Positions 1 through 7,321 of a DNA stretch of 21,687 nucleotides are shown one piece after another. The position numbers and the translations under genes were made by a program. The notes beneath the pieces were generated by a model, which was not told the origin of the DNA, ran no database searches, and saw nothing but the letters and a program-made list of their open reading frames with translations. The stretch comes from Lachnospiraceae bacterium UBA1201 (GTDB lineage: Bacteria; Bacillota; Clostridia; Lachnospirales; Lachnospiraceae): contig DBXX01000013.1 in assembly GCA_002309675.1 (NCBI GenBank), positions 1,940-23,626 on the forward strand, in the 5' to 3' direction. Numbering within the stretch: the first letter of the stretch is position 1; each line of letters starts with the position of its first letter.

Positions 1-243
1 CTGGCCGACCACGTGGTACTCATGAAACTGTACCCCGCGCGCGAGACCGACACCCTGGGTGTCAGCTCCGAACTTCTGTGCGAAGCGTTACGAAAAAACG
101 GGGTCGATGCGCACTATTGTCCGACATTTGACGATATGAAGAATTTCCTTCTCAAGCAGGATATCAACGGCGATTTGTTGATAACCATGAGCGGCAGCGG
201 AAACATTCACGAGTTCGGTGATTACTTACTTTCAAAAGAATAA
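1..243 (+). CDS. murC: UDP-N-acetylmuramate--L-alanine ligase, C-terminal end (partial)
   Basis: The window opens inside this gene; the last 80 codons are present and end in TAA. MurC joins L-alanine to UDP-N-acetylmuramic acid with ATP in the cytoplasm, the first amino-acid step of peptidoglycan precursor synthesis. The visible part is the Mur ligase C-terminal domain: a strand ending in YPARE followed by GVSSELL, then near the end LLITMSGSGNIHEFGDYLL, which matches the family pattern of a hydrophobic strand, a glycine-rich turn and a final helix. Family members usually read ITMGAGD here, so SGSGN is a mild variation. The ATP-binding and substrate domains lie outside the window. Identification rests on the C-terminal motifs only, so another Mur-type ligase is possible but less likely. 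Confidence 0.85.
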   Translation: MADHVVLMKLYPARETDTLGVSSELLCEALRKNGVDAHYCPTFDDMKNFLLKQDINGDLLITMSGSGNIHEFGDYLLSKE

Positions 244-244
244 T

Positions 245-263
245 ACACCTCAGGTGTCTCTTT
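245..263 (+). terminator. Weak terminator-like hairpin after murC
   Basis: ACACC and GGTGT form a 5-bp stem around TCA, starting two bases after the murC stop, followed by CTCTTTT. The stem is short, so termination may be weak. The T-run touches the first DnaA-box-like 9-mer. Confidence 0.3.
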
Positions 264-280
264 TATCCACATTTTCCACA
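263..280 (+). promoter_or_regulatory. DnaA-box pair (abutting 9-mers)
   Basis: TTATCCACA at 263-271 is a perfect match to the bacterial DnaA-box consensus. It is followed with no gap by TTTTCCACA at 272-280, which differs by one base. Directly abutting 9-mers of this sort are common at Bacillota origins and at DnaA-controlled promoters. The pair belongs to a cluster reaching 436. Confidence 0.65.
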
Positions 281-310
281 GACTTCTGCCCATCCGGCGG
301 CTGCGGAAAA

Positions 311-330
311 TGTGGATTATTTGTGGATTG
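311..330 (-). promoter_or_regulatory. Two inverted DnaA-box-like 9-mers
   Basis: TGTGGATTA (311-319) and TGTGGATTG (322-330) are reverse-strand DnaA-box-like sites with one and two differences from consensus, 2 bp apart. They face the pairs on either side and lie in the most AT-rich part of the spacer. Confidence 0.5.
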
Positions 331-409
331 ATTCCGAAGTTCCCCGCTTCTCTCCAAACGTCCGAACGGCCGAAGGGAACGGCACATTTGCCCGGAACGG
401 GAAAATGAT

Positions 410-436
410 TTATCCACCTTTTCAACACTTTCAACA
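410..436 (+). promoter_or_regulatory. Three abutting DnaA-box-like 9-mers
   Basis: TTATCCACC (410-418), TTTTCAACA (419-427) and CTTTCAACA (428-436) follow one another with no gap, each one to three bases from TTATCCACA. The array ends about 60 bp upstream of the promoter for the dnaD-like gene. Because the outer two are degenerate, the strength of the call comes from the exact 9-base spacing. Confidence 0.5.
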
Positions 437-494
437 GTGCAAAACGAACTCAAGAAAAGCACTCAAAACGGGCGGAAAAAGTGCCGCTTTTGCC

Positions 495-523
495 TTAACA
501 AAGTCGCCTTTCTGTGTTAGAAT
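495..523 (+). promoter_or_regulatory. Promoter of the dnaD-dnaC operon
   Basis: TTAACA (495-500), a 17-bp spacer, and TAGAAT (518-523) preceded by TGT, an extended -10. This is a good housekeeping-sigma match. Predicted transcription start is about 530, giving a leader of some 55 nt with a hairpin. The DnaA-box-like cluster lies just upstream. Confidence 0.65.
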
Positions 524-538
524 TCTTCGTAGAGTGTA

Positions 539-559
539 ACCGGTGAGGTCGTCACCGGT
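539..559 (+). other. Leader hairpin before the dnaD-like gene
   Basis: ACCGGTGA (539-546) and TCACCGGT (552-559) are perfect 8-bp inverted arms around a 5-nt loop, inside the predicted 5' leader and 12 nt upstream of the weak GGGGA ribosome binding site (571-575). No T-run follows, so it is not a terminator. It could stabilise the mRNA or affect translation, or bind a protein as DNA. Confidence 0.45.
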
Positions 560-585
560 CACAGGAAAATGGGGACTTAGAAACT

Positions 586-1944
586 ATGGCACAGATACCT
601 GTTAACAACCGCATGCAGCCGGATACGGTCCAGCTGCCGCGCACTTTTATCACGGATTACATGATGACGGCGGATGCACTCTGCCTGAAGACTTATCTTT
701 ATCTTCTGAACGCGCTCTCCGCTCCGGACGGCGCTTCGATCGGCCTGAAAGACATGGAGGAAGCGCTCGGCGTTAGCCGCACTTCGCTCTGTTATGCCCT
801 GCATTACTGGGCAGATAACGGCCTGATCGCGCTGGAGCAGAAGGGGGCACGTCTGTCCTCGATCACGCTTCTTCCGGTCACGCCGCGTCGTGAGAAGATG
901 CTGATCTTCGAGGATGATGAGGACGGTCAGATGCAGATGACACTTCGGGATGTCGACCCGGAAGATGCGCAGGAGGCTCCTGTTTCGGAGCTGCCCGTTT
1001 CTTCTAAGGTTTCGGCGCCCGCAGAAGCTCCGGAGACAGCCGTTCCCGTCGTTCCTTCCGAGCCCGCGCAGGAGCGTAAACCCATGCGCTACGGACTGGA
1101 GGAGGCGGCCGCGACCCGTGTTCCCGCGCAGCAGTCGGACGAACTTCTGAAGTTGGAGTCCGACCCTCGATTCATGATCCTGATGCAGACGCTGCAGGCG
1201 CCCTCGCTGATGAACCGTGAACTGAAACGTGTACAGGTCGACGTTCTTTTGGAGATTTTCCGCCGCTTCGAGCAGGATGAGGAAGCCATCCTCGCGATCG
1301 CGGATTATTGCCAGAAGTATAAGTCCAAAAAGAGCCTGAAGACCGGGGAACCCGTTCTGAAGTTCGATACCTTTAAGGAAACCGCGGACGATGTTTACGA
1401 AAGCCTGAAGGATATCATCCCGACGCAAAAAGACGACGTGCGGAAGCTGGTTTCGGATTTCCTGAACCTCACCTATGCACATCGTTTTGAGACGGACCCG
1501 CTCTATACCGAGGAAGACTCCACGTTCACGAAGATCGTCTTCTCGAAGCTCGGACTGGATGCACTGAAGCCGACCATCGGCGAGATGAATTCCATCCACA
1601 GCTGGCGAAACACCTTCGGTTCATCCTCCGACGAGATCCTTCTGGAAGCCTGCGACCGCACACGCAGCCGTCAGCTCCAGGCCGTTTCGAGCGGAGACTC
1701 TCTCTCTATCCTGCACTATTACAACGTGCTTCTTTCGAACTGGAATAAGGCAGGCTTGCGGACGCTGGATGAGATCCGCACAGCCGGTGAAGCCCATCGC
1801 AACGGGCAGAAGGCCGCCGCTGCAACGCGTAAGGTCTCTGCTCCGCAGAAGGACTACAACGATTTCCCGCAGCATGATTACGATTATAACCGTCATGCGA
1901 ACGAGGCGATCTATAAGAAGCTGAAAGAGAAGGTGAATGCATGA
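586..1944 (+). CDS. DnaD-domain primosome protein
   Basis: A 452-residue DnaD/DnaB-type replication-initiation protein. In Bacillota such proteins act with the helicase loader to place the replicative helicase on DNA opened by DnaA or at stalled forks. Residues about 20-105 look like a winged-helix domain (GLKDMEEALGVSRTSLCYAL, then a wing). Residues about 106-185 are an acidic, proline-rich linker. Two helical DnaD-like C-terminal units follow, about 190-285 and 300-405. The second contains the family's aromatic signature in HYYNVLLSNWNKAG, like the YxxxIxxxW motif needed for DNA binding. The N-terminus MAQIPVNNRM and the strong upstream promoter support the start, although the GGGGA ribosome binding site is weak. 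Its stop overlaps the loader gene by 4 nt (ATGA), which suggests coupled translation. Confidence 0.85.
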   Translation: MAQIPVNNRMQPDTVQLPRTFITDYMMTADALCLKTYLYLLNALSAPDGASIGLKDMEEALGVSRTSLCYALHYWADNGLIALEQKGARLSSITLLPVTPRREKMLIFEDDEDGQMQMTLRDVDPEDAQEAPVSELPVSSKVSAPAEAPETAVPVVPSEPAQERKPMRYGLEEAAATRVPAQQSDELLKLESDPRFMILMQTLQAPSLMNRELKRVQVDVLLEIFRRFEQDEEAILAIADYCQKYKSKKSLKTGEPVLKFDTFKETADDVYESLKDIIPTQKDDVRKLVSDFLNLTYAHRFETDPLYTEEDSTFTKIVFSKLGLDALKPTIGEMNSIHSWRNTFGSSSDEILLEACDRTRSRQLQAVSSGDSLSILHYYNVLLSNWNKAGLRTLDEIRTAGEAHRNGQKAAAATRKVSAPQKDYNDFPQHDYDYNRHANEAIYKKLKEKVNA

Positions 1945-2960
1945 GTTATCCGAACGAGATCAAAAACCTGATCAATCGTCACTATTCGCTTCTCCGTAAT
2001 GAAGACGTGCGGATCGAGAATGAGCGGCGCGCCGAAGTTTTCGATAACGTCGCGGGCTACCGTGAGCTGGCCGCCGAGCAGGCGCGGATCTCGGCGCAGG
2101 CTGCGCGGGCCGCTTTGAGCGGTGAACCCACAGGGACCGGAAAGCGCGCGGAACTTGCCCGGGAGCTGAAGGAACTGGGACGTAAGCAGAAGCAACTGCT
2201 TAAGGAGAACAACATTCCCGAGGATTATCTGGAGCGGTACTATCATTGCCCGTTGTGTAAGGATACCGGTTTCATCGCCGGAAAACCCTGCACCTGCAGC
2301 CGGCAGCTGATCATCACGCAGCTCTACCGCTACTCGAACCTCACCTCCCTGGATGAGCAGAGTTTCGATAAGCTCGATATGAGTCTCTATCCGGAGGATG
2401 TGAAAAACGAGGCCGGCGGCTGGAGTGTTCGTGACCTTATGGAGCAGATCGTGGATTTCTGCAAAAACTACGCCGAGAACTTCTCGACAGAGAATGCAGA
2501 CAGTCTGCTGATCACCGGAAATACCGGAACCAGTAAGACATTCCTCTCCGGTTGCATTGCCCACAGGGTCATGGATCGCGGATTTTCCGTGCTCTACCTT
2601 TCGGCCACGGACGCCTTCTCCACCCTTCGCCAGAACACCTGGTCCTTTAAGGATGAGGACAGCGAAGACGAGGAGATCGACCGCACGAATATGCTCTTCG
2701 ACTGTGACCTCCTGATCATCGATGATCTGGGAACGGAGCCGGCCACGGCACATACCGCGTCCTATTTCTTCCGTATGATCAATGATCGACTGGTCGCGAA
2801 GAAAAGCACCATTCTGACGTCGAATTATACGCCGGACCAGTTACGCAGAACCTACACCGAACGTGTAGTCGACCGCATCACTTCCGCCCCGTATACGCTC
2901 CTGTGTACGACGGATGGCGTGGACTTTAATGTGCGTCGCGCGATCAAAAACCACTCGTGA
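1941..2960 (+). CDS. Replicative helicase loader, DnaC/DnaI-type AAA+ ATPase
   Basis: A 339-residue loader that should deliver the DnaB/DnaC-family replicative helicase to DNA, working with the DnaD-like protein encoded just upstream. Residues 1-100 are helical and charged. A likely zinc-binding site follows with Cys103, Cys106, Cys117 and Cys119 (CPLC and CTC), as in the DnaI N-terminal region. The AAA+ part has a Walker A loop at 193-200, GNTGTSKT; a Walker B, LLIIDDLGTE (257-266); sensor 1, ILTSNYT; and a C-terminal TERVVDRI arginine motif. The Walker A is odd: Ser198 stands where nearly all P-loops have Gly before the lysine. The start overlaps the previous stop by 4 nt. IstB-type transposition ATPases are related, but no transposase is nearby and the zinc region favours a loader. 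Confidence 0.85.
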   Translation: MSYPNEIKNLINRHYSLLRNEDVRIENERRAEVFDNVAGYRELAAEQARISAQAARAALSGEPTGTGKRAELARELKELGRKQKQLLKENNIPEDYLERYYHCPLCKDTGFIAGKPCTCSRQLIITQLYRYSNLTSLDEQSFDKLDMSLYPEDVKNEAGGWSVRDLMEQIVDFCKNYAENFSTENADSLLITGNTGTSKTFLSGCIAHRVMDRGFSVLYLSATDAFSTLRQNTWSFKDEDSEDEEIDRTNMLFDCDLLIIDDLGTEPATAHTASYFFRMINDRLVAKKSTILTSNYTPDQLRRTYTERVVDRITSAPYTLLCTTDGVDFNVRRAIKNHS

Positions 2961-2963
2961 GTC

Positions 2964-2992
2964 TTGACACGGGCCCGGGTAAGTGCTAATAT
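2964..2992 (+). promoter_or_regulatory. Promoter of prs
   Basis: TTGACA (2964-2969), exactly 17 bp, then TAATAT (2987-2992) preceded by TGC, so an extended -10. It begins four bases after the loader stop and gives a leader of roughly 110 nt before the prs start. One of the strongest promoter matches in the window. Confidence 0.8.
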
Positions 2993-3111
2993 GTTTACGC
3001 CGAAGCGGTACGATCCGTAAAGCCGCGGTCGCCCGATCTTCGGTCGCATATCAAACATTTCCCACATTTCGGGCATGGTCCCGTCTTCAAAAAACATCCG
3101 GGAGGATTATT

Positions 3112-4293
3112 ATGGCAGCCGAACTTTTGTCCAATGCAATTCCCATCGGACCTTTGGGTCTCATTCCGCTGAAGAGCTGCGAAGCACTCGGTAAGCAGGT
3201 CGATGCACACCTGGCGCGTCAGCGTCGCGAGCGTGAGCACGAGCAGGCCCACACGATTTCGTTTGCAGGCTATGAAAAGCCCTCATTCATCATCGAGGCC
3301 TCGGCGCCGCGTTTCGGCACCGGCGAGGCAAAGGGCGTGATCAATGAATCCGTCCGTGGCGACGACATCTACCTCATGGTCGATGTCTGCAACTACAGTC
3401 TGACGTATTCACTCTGCGGACATGTCAACCACATGTCACCGGACGATCATTTCCAGGATCTTAAGCGTATGATCGCTGCCATCGGCGGTAAGGCACGCCG
3501 CATCTCGGTCATCATGCCTTTCCTGTACGAAAGCCGTCAGGATAAGCGCAGCGGCCGTGAGTCTCTGGACTGTGCCATCGCACTAAGGGAACTGGTCAAT
3601 ATGGGCGTATCCAACATCATCACGTTCGATGCCCATGACTCCCGTGTACAGAACGCCATCCCGCTCGTTTCTTTCGAGGATGTGCCCTGTATCTATCAGT
3701 TCATTAAAGCACTTTTGAAAACCGAGAAGGATCTTTCCATCGATCCCGAACACCTGATGGTCATCAGCCCGGATGAAGGCGGTACCCGCCGCGCCATCCA
3801 CTACGCGAACCGTCTGGGTGTCGACATGGGTATGTTCTACAAGCGCCGCGACTACTCGAAAGTCGTGGATGGACGCAACCCTATCGTCGCGCACGAATTT
3901 CTCGGAGCCGACGTAGAAGGTCAGGATGTGATCATCGTCGATGACATGATCTCTTCCGGCGACAGCATCCTCGACGTAGCGCGCGAATTGAAGCGTCGTA
4001 AAGCCCGCCGTGTTTTCGGTGTTGTGACCTTCGGTCTCTTCACCAACGGTCTGGCGAAATTCGATGCAGCGTACGAACAGGGCGTCATTGACCGCATCTA
4101 CACGACGAACCTGATCTACCAGACGCCGGAGTTGCTCTCCCGCCCCTACTATGTATCTGTCGACTTAAGCAAATACATCGCGATGCTGATCGATCACCTG
4201 AACCACAACGCCAGCATTCACGATCTCTTAAATCCGACCGAGCGCATCAACCGTTTGCTCGCACGGTATAAAGAAGATCCGAATTTAGCGTAA
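3112..4293 (+). CDS. prs: Ribose-phosphate pyrophosphokinase (PRPP synthetase)
   Basis: Makes 5-phosphoribosyl-1-pyrophosphate from ribose 5-phosphate and ATP, the precursor of purines, pyrimidines, histidine, tryptophan and NAD. At 393 residues it is longer than the usual 310-320, because of an extra N-terminal segment and insertions; similarly long forms are familiar in Clostridia. Visible motifs are the ATP/metal loop MPFLYESRQDKRSGRES, FDAHDSRVQNAI, and the PRPP-binding loop VIIVDDMISSGDSILD at about residues 272-287. The start at 3112 is chosen because GGGAGG sits 7-12 bases upstream. An in-frame start at 2983 would overlap the promoter -10 and is rejected. It has its own promoter, so it can be expressed apart from the dnaD-dnaC pair, and a hairpin terminator follows. 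Confidence 0.93.
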   Translation: MAAELLSNAIPIGPLGLIPLKSCEALGKQVDAHLARQRREREHEQAHTISFAGYEKPSFIIEASAPRFGTGEAKGVINESVRGDDIYLMVDVCNYSLTYSLCGHVNHMSPDDHFQDLKRMIAAIGGKARRISVIMPFLYESRQDKRSGRESLDCAIALRELVNMGVSNIITFDAHDSRVQNAIPLVSFEDVPCIYQFIKALLKTEKDLSIDPEHLMVISPDEGGTRRAIHYANRLGVDMGMFYKRRDYSKVVDGRNPIVAHEFLGADVEGQDVIIVDDMISSGDSILDVARELKRRKARRVFGVVTFGLFTNGLAKFDAAYEQGVIDRIYTTNLIYQTPELLSRPYYVSVDLSKYIAMLIDHLNHNASIHDLLNPTERINRLLARYKEDPNLA

Positions 4294-4317
4294 ACAAAAC
4301 CATAGAAAACATTAAGA

Positions 4318-4378
4318 ACCGCCTTCGGTTCGATGCATCCGTACTCACGGATCCACATCGACCGAAGGCGGTCTTTAT
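4318..4378 (+). terminator. Long hairpin terminator after prs, probably bidirectional
   Basis: The outer stem pairs ACCGCCTTCGG...TCGATG (4318-4335) with CATCGACCGAAGGCGGT (4356-4372), with one unpaired base. An inner stem ATCCGT/ACGGAT closes on ACTC. TCTTTATT follows. On the other strand the hairpin lies just past the minus-strand lipoprotein gene, so it can serve both convergent units. Confidence 0.75.
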
Positions 4379-4390
4379 TCTTTCGACGGA

Positions 4391-5315
4391 TCATGCTGAA
4401 CATGAAACCTCTACAACAACGCCGTCTTTTATTTCCGCATAAATGATCGGTCCGTATATAACTTCATCTTGTGTTACTTCGTAGGCACCCTCACCGAAAC
4501 TATAATACTTCACATTCTCAGCTAACGGCAGACATAGATGTCCATCACCAATGTACCCGATCTGTCCTTCGTGGTCGGACGTGTCAAAATAATAATTCAT
4601 ATACCCATCTATGTAGAGATAACCATTTTCAACCCTTGCAGCTGTACACCACCCTTCTGCTATACTCTCTACACTTTTTATGTTATTATCCGGATCATTA
4701 TTATCATTTATAACCCAACACCTATACCCTCCATCCGGATAGGTTGCCGCTCCGGTAACCGGGTCGATCTTCACTACCATATCGTTCGTACGGAGGGTTG
4801 CCATGTAACCATTCTCATTGCCGCTGATATCGACACCGGGATCTGCTACGATCCCCGTAAATTCATCTGGGTACACTTTCAAACTTGTAAGTTGATTCTT
4901 ATGGCAATACAAATTCGTCAAACAAGTATTAGCAGTGAGATCCAGACTATCCAGCTGATTATCGGAGCAGTATAGGTACGTCAATTTCGGGTTTTTGCTT
5001 ACATCCCGGTTCGTATCCACTTCTTCTTCGATATACGCACGAAACGCGGCATCCGGAAAATGCTTTTCACTAATCGGGAGCAAGTCCTTTTCCTCTGTTT
5101 CGTTCACTTTCTCAGAAGTGCTCACAGTTGTTTCCTTCGTCGCTTCTGTGACCCCGGCCTCCGTCGTTTTGATCTCTGCAGCCGTCGTCGTAACTGCCAC
5201 AGTCGTCGTCGCTACCGCCGAAGTCGTCGCTTGGCCCGTCTCCCTTATTCTGACATCCGGCTAATCCCAGCACTACTACCATGGATGCTGCAACTATATT
5301 TGTTCTTTTTTTCAT
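4391..5315 (-). pseudogene. Leucine-rich-repeat lipoprotein gene, frameshifted and internally shortened
   Basis: Starts at ATG 5315 after AAGGAGG (5325-5331) and encodes a lipoprotein signal peptide, MKKRTNIV...VLGLAGC, with Cys at residue 21. In that frame the protein ends at 5112 after an aberrant Asp/Gly-rich tail. The rest is open in the next frame from 5260 to the stop at 4391: a Thr-rich linker (TTTVAVTTTAAEIKTTEAG), ISEKHFPDAAFRAYIEEEVD, about two leucine-rich repeats (LTYLYCSDNQLDSLDL, LTNLYCHKNQLTSL), and a C-terminal domain shared with the two plus-strand paralogues (LPLAENVKYYSF, IKDGVVVEVS). The span of 925 bases is one more than a multiple of three. Removing one G from the GGG at 5242-5244 would restore a 307-residue lipoprotein. 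It lacks the Ig-like domain of its paralogues, and the EF-hand-like loop is cut after DTNRD. A sequencing error remains possible. Function unknown; surface binding is only inferred. Confidence 0.75.
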
Positions 5316-5405
5316 ATTATTTATCCTCCTTATTTTCATCCTTTCTTTCGGATCTGAGCCAAGCATAACAAGACGAAACAGGCAAATCTACCCCTCTAAA
5401 GCAGA

Positions 5406-5529
5406 TTTAAAACTCCAGTAACAAAGTTTAAAATCGATGTAACAGTTCTTCACAGTTTTGTAATAACATTGTTACAGATCTGTTACCACCTGTTTCAAAT
5501 ATATTAAAGTTTGTTACAGGAGTTTTAAA
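5406..5529. repeat. Long inverted repeat with TGTAACA/TGTTACA motifs between divergent lipoprotein genes
   Basis: The arm at 5406-5432 and the reverse complement of 5503-5529 agree at 24 of 27 positions; each contains AAAACTCC, GTAACAAA and TTTAA blocks. The roughly 70-bp interior holds more copies of the same core: TGTAACAG (5438-5445), TGTTACAG and TGTTACC (about 5469-5487). The element fills the middle of the 299-bp gene-free spacer between the divergent starts at 5315 and 5615, upstream of the plus-strand promoter. A shared regulatory region is the simplest reading; the 5316-5405 part shows nothing clear. Confidence 0.7.
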
Positions 5530-5544
5530 CTTGATCTCAAGTAC

Positions 5545-5573
5545 TTGATTTCACAATTTCCATCTGCTAGATT
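5545..5573 (+). promoter_or_regulatory. Promoter of the tandem lipoprotein genes
   Basis: TTGATT (5545-5550), a 17-bp spacer, and TAGATT (5568-5573) preceded by TGC, so an extended -10. It lies 15 bp downstream of the inverted repeat and about 40 bp before the start codon at 5615. No equally good promoter was seen for the minus-strand gene. Confidence 0.55.
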
Positions 5574-5614
5574 AAAATCGGATCAGGAAATACCAGATCC
5601 CAAGGAGACAAGCT

Positions 5615-7282
5615 ATGAAAAGAAAAATGATCTCTGTTTCCACAGTCCTCGCACTGATGCTCAGCGTAGCAGGCTGCAAAGATAAAGCACCGGAAGAGAC
5701 GACGCCGGAAACGACCACACCAACGACTGCCATCGAAGCGTCATCTGCCGAAGCTTGCTCTGCTCCGACTGCAGAAACAGAACCTGACTCACAGGAATAT
5801 CCCGGAACTACCGAGGTTCCGCAAACTGCCTCTGAGACGGCCGAACCGAAAACCATTTTCCGCACTCTCCCTCTAAGCGCAAAACCGGAGGTTTTGCAGG
5901 CCGAGTCTGGTACGGACATTGTACTGCGTGTGGATTTTGCCGAAGCGGATGACACCTATTATCGCTGGCAATGCCGAAAAGGAACCGACCCATGGGAAGA
6001 TTCATACTGGGAAGGATCGGGGACGGACTCCATTACAATTCCTTTGGTCGATCGATTTGACGGGTATCTGTTTCGTTGCTCATTTAAAGACAACAGCGGA
6101 AACATACAATACTCAACGCCTGTATATTTAACGACCCAAGCCGGCGTTCCCCTTACAGATGACTTTTTCACAAGTGCTCCCTATTTACAAAAAATTAGCC
6201 GGTTCGACCTGGACGGCAACGGATCATTAAGCCAATCCGAATGTTCCCAGGTAAAAGAGCTTTCTCTTCCGGCTCAAATATATTATTATGGAGATAATTA
6301 TACGGTTTCTCCTTTTGATGATCTGACGGGAATCGAGTATTTTGAAAACCTGGAAAAACTCATCTGCCCCGGCAATTCCCTGAAGGAACTGGACTTACAC
6401 CACTTTCCGAATTTGCAATATCTGGATTGCTCAGGGAATCAATTATCCGACTTGGATGTAAGCAACAACCCGAAGCTCGCCGAACTGTATTGCGAAAAGA
6501 ACCTTCTTACGAACCTGGATCTGTCGCAGAATCCTGCGCTGAAAAACTTAAGTTGCAGTCAAAACCAATTGAATTCTCTGGATTTGAGCCAAAACCAGAA
6601 TCTGGAGCTGGTCAATGTCGTTGCGAATACATTGACCGAACTAAACATCTCCGGACTGAAGGAGCTCCGCGCTCTGGAGTGTTGGAACAATCCGCTTACC
6701 GTCATCGCCCTGTCCGAATGCACATCTCTCAAATACTTCAGTGTAGATTCTACGGCATCGGTAAACGGAATGCCTGAAAGTGTCAGCATAACCCGGCACT
6801 ATGAGCCCTCGGTTCTGAAAGATGGGTATTATTGTACGGGGTTAAGTGATTCCGGGAGAGTCTTAGACATATACCCTTCGCCTAACCACTATACCCAACC
6901 ATTATTCAGTGATGCAAAAGCCGATCAGGGCATGATCTCCATAGAAGGATGGCTTAGTGAAGACACATCGTCCATGGAACAATGGCTTGATGAAAAGACA
7001 GCTCAAAAACTTCAGGATCTTGGTACTGATTATCTCAGCCATTTCCCCTGTTATAAAAACGTGAGCCTTCCTCTGGCAAATGAGGTAATATATCAATACA
7101 TTAATGACTTCAATGAAAAAAGTGTTTATAGAGCCTCAGATTTCAACACTTTTATGAACGAAATGAAGGCCATAAAGGATAACTACGATACCGAGGAGAC
7201 CAACGGTGATCTGCGAATGATGATCCACCTTTCCGGCGGAGCGGTCGATGAAATCACTATTGATGTCTTCATGTACCCGTAA
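5615..7282 (+). CDS. Leucine-rich-repeat lipoprotein with Ig-like and EF-hand-like parts (first tandem copy)
   Basis: 555 residues, predicted to be exported and lipid-anchored to the outer face of the membrane. Order: lipoprotein signal peptide 1-21 with lipobox SVAGC (Cys21); Thr/Glu/Pro-rich linker 22-85; Ig-like domain about 90-172 (YYRWQCRK...YLFRCSF, the Trp and the two Cys placed as in Ig folds); an EF-hand-type loop DLDGNGSLSQSE at 198-209 that should bind calcium; leucine-rich repeats about 240-380 with 21-residue units such as LDLSQNPALKNLSCSQNQLN; and a C-terminal domain about 395-555 ending in IHLSGGAVDEITIDVFMYP. AAGGAG lies 8-13 bases before the start. The next gene is a paralogue 39 bp downstream, likely in one transcript. 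The LRR type is common in surface proteins of gut Clostridia. Ligand unknown; adhesion or carbohydrate binding is inference. Confidence 0.8.
   Translation: MKRKMISVSTVLALMLSVAGCKDKAPEETTPETTTPTTAIEASSAEACSAPTAETEPDSQEYPGTTEVPQTASETAEPKTIFRTLPLSAKPEVLQAESGTDIVLRVDFAEADDTYYRWQCRKGTDPWEDSYWEGSGTDSITIPLVDRFDGYLFRCSFKDNSGNIQYSTPVYLTTQAGVPLTDDFFTSAPYLQKISRFDLDGNGSLSQSECSQVKELSLPAQIYYYGDNYTVSPFDDLTGIEYFENLEKLICPGNSLKELDLHHFPNLQYLDCSGNQLSDLDVSNNPKLAELYCEKNLLTNLDLSQNPALKNLSCSQNQLNSLDLSQNQNLELVNVVANTLTELNISGLKELRALECWNNPLTVIALSECTSLKYFSVDSTASVNGMPESVSITRHYEPSVLKDGYYCTGLSDSGRVLDIYPSPNHYTQPLFSDAKADQGMISIEGWLSEDTSSMEQWLDEKTAQKLQDLGTDYLSHFPCYKNVSLPLANEVIYQYINDFNEKSVYRASDFNTFMNEMKAIKDNYDTEETNGDLRMMIHLSGGAVDEITIDVFMYP
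6389..6640 (+). repeat. 63-bp LRR units in the first tandem lipoprotein gene
   Basis: Four consecutive 63-bp units each encode a 21-residue leucine-rich repeat beginning LDL or LDV (residues 259-342). The third and fourth units closely match the last two units of the downstream paralogue (8306-8431), with only scattered base differences. Confidence 0.65.
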
Positions 7283-7321
7283 TGCCCCTACTAAAAACAA
7301 GATCCCAAGGAGGAAAATATT

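Noticed and set aside
244..585. Calling the DnaA-box cluster the chromosomal origin
   Set aside because: Only one box is perfect, no clear AT-rich unwinding element is seen, dnaA and dnaN are not next to it, and skew cannot be judged from this window. Kept as a regulatory cluster.
577..1599. A 340-codon open frame on the minus strand opposite the dnaD-like gene
   Set aside because: It is antisense to a gene with clear domains, promoter and operon overlap; its product is Arg/Leu-rich without recognisable motifs and has no good ribosome binding site.
2983..3111. An upstream start for prs at 2983
   Set aside because: It lies within the promoter -10 region and lacks a ribosome binding site; 3112 has GGGAGG at the right distance.
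5195..5245. GAC/ACG triplet runs in the frameshifted lipoprotein as the slippage site
   Set aside because: Gain or loss of triplets keeps the frame, so they cannot explain the one-base shift; the GGG at 5242-5244 fits better.
5112..5252. The Asp/Gly-rich tail after the lipobox as a real protein domain
   Set aside because: It is the Thr-rich linker read in the wrong frame and stops soon after; the other frame continues into LRRs and the shared C-terminal domain.
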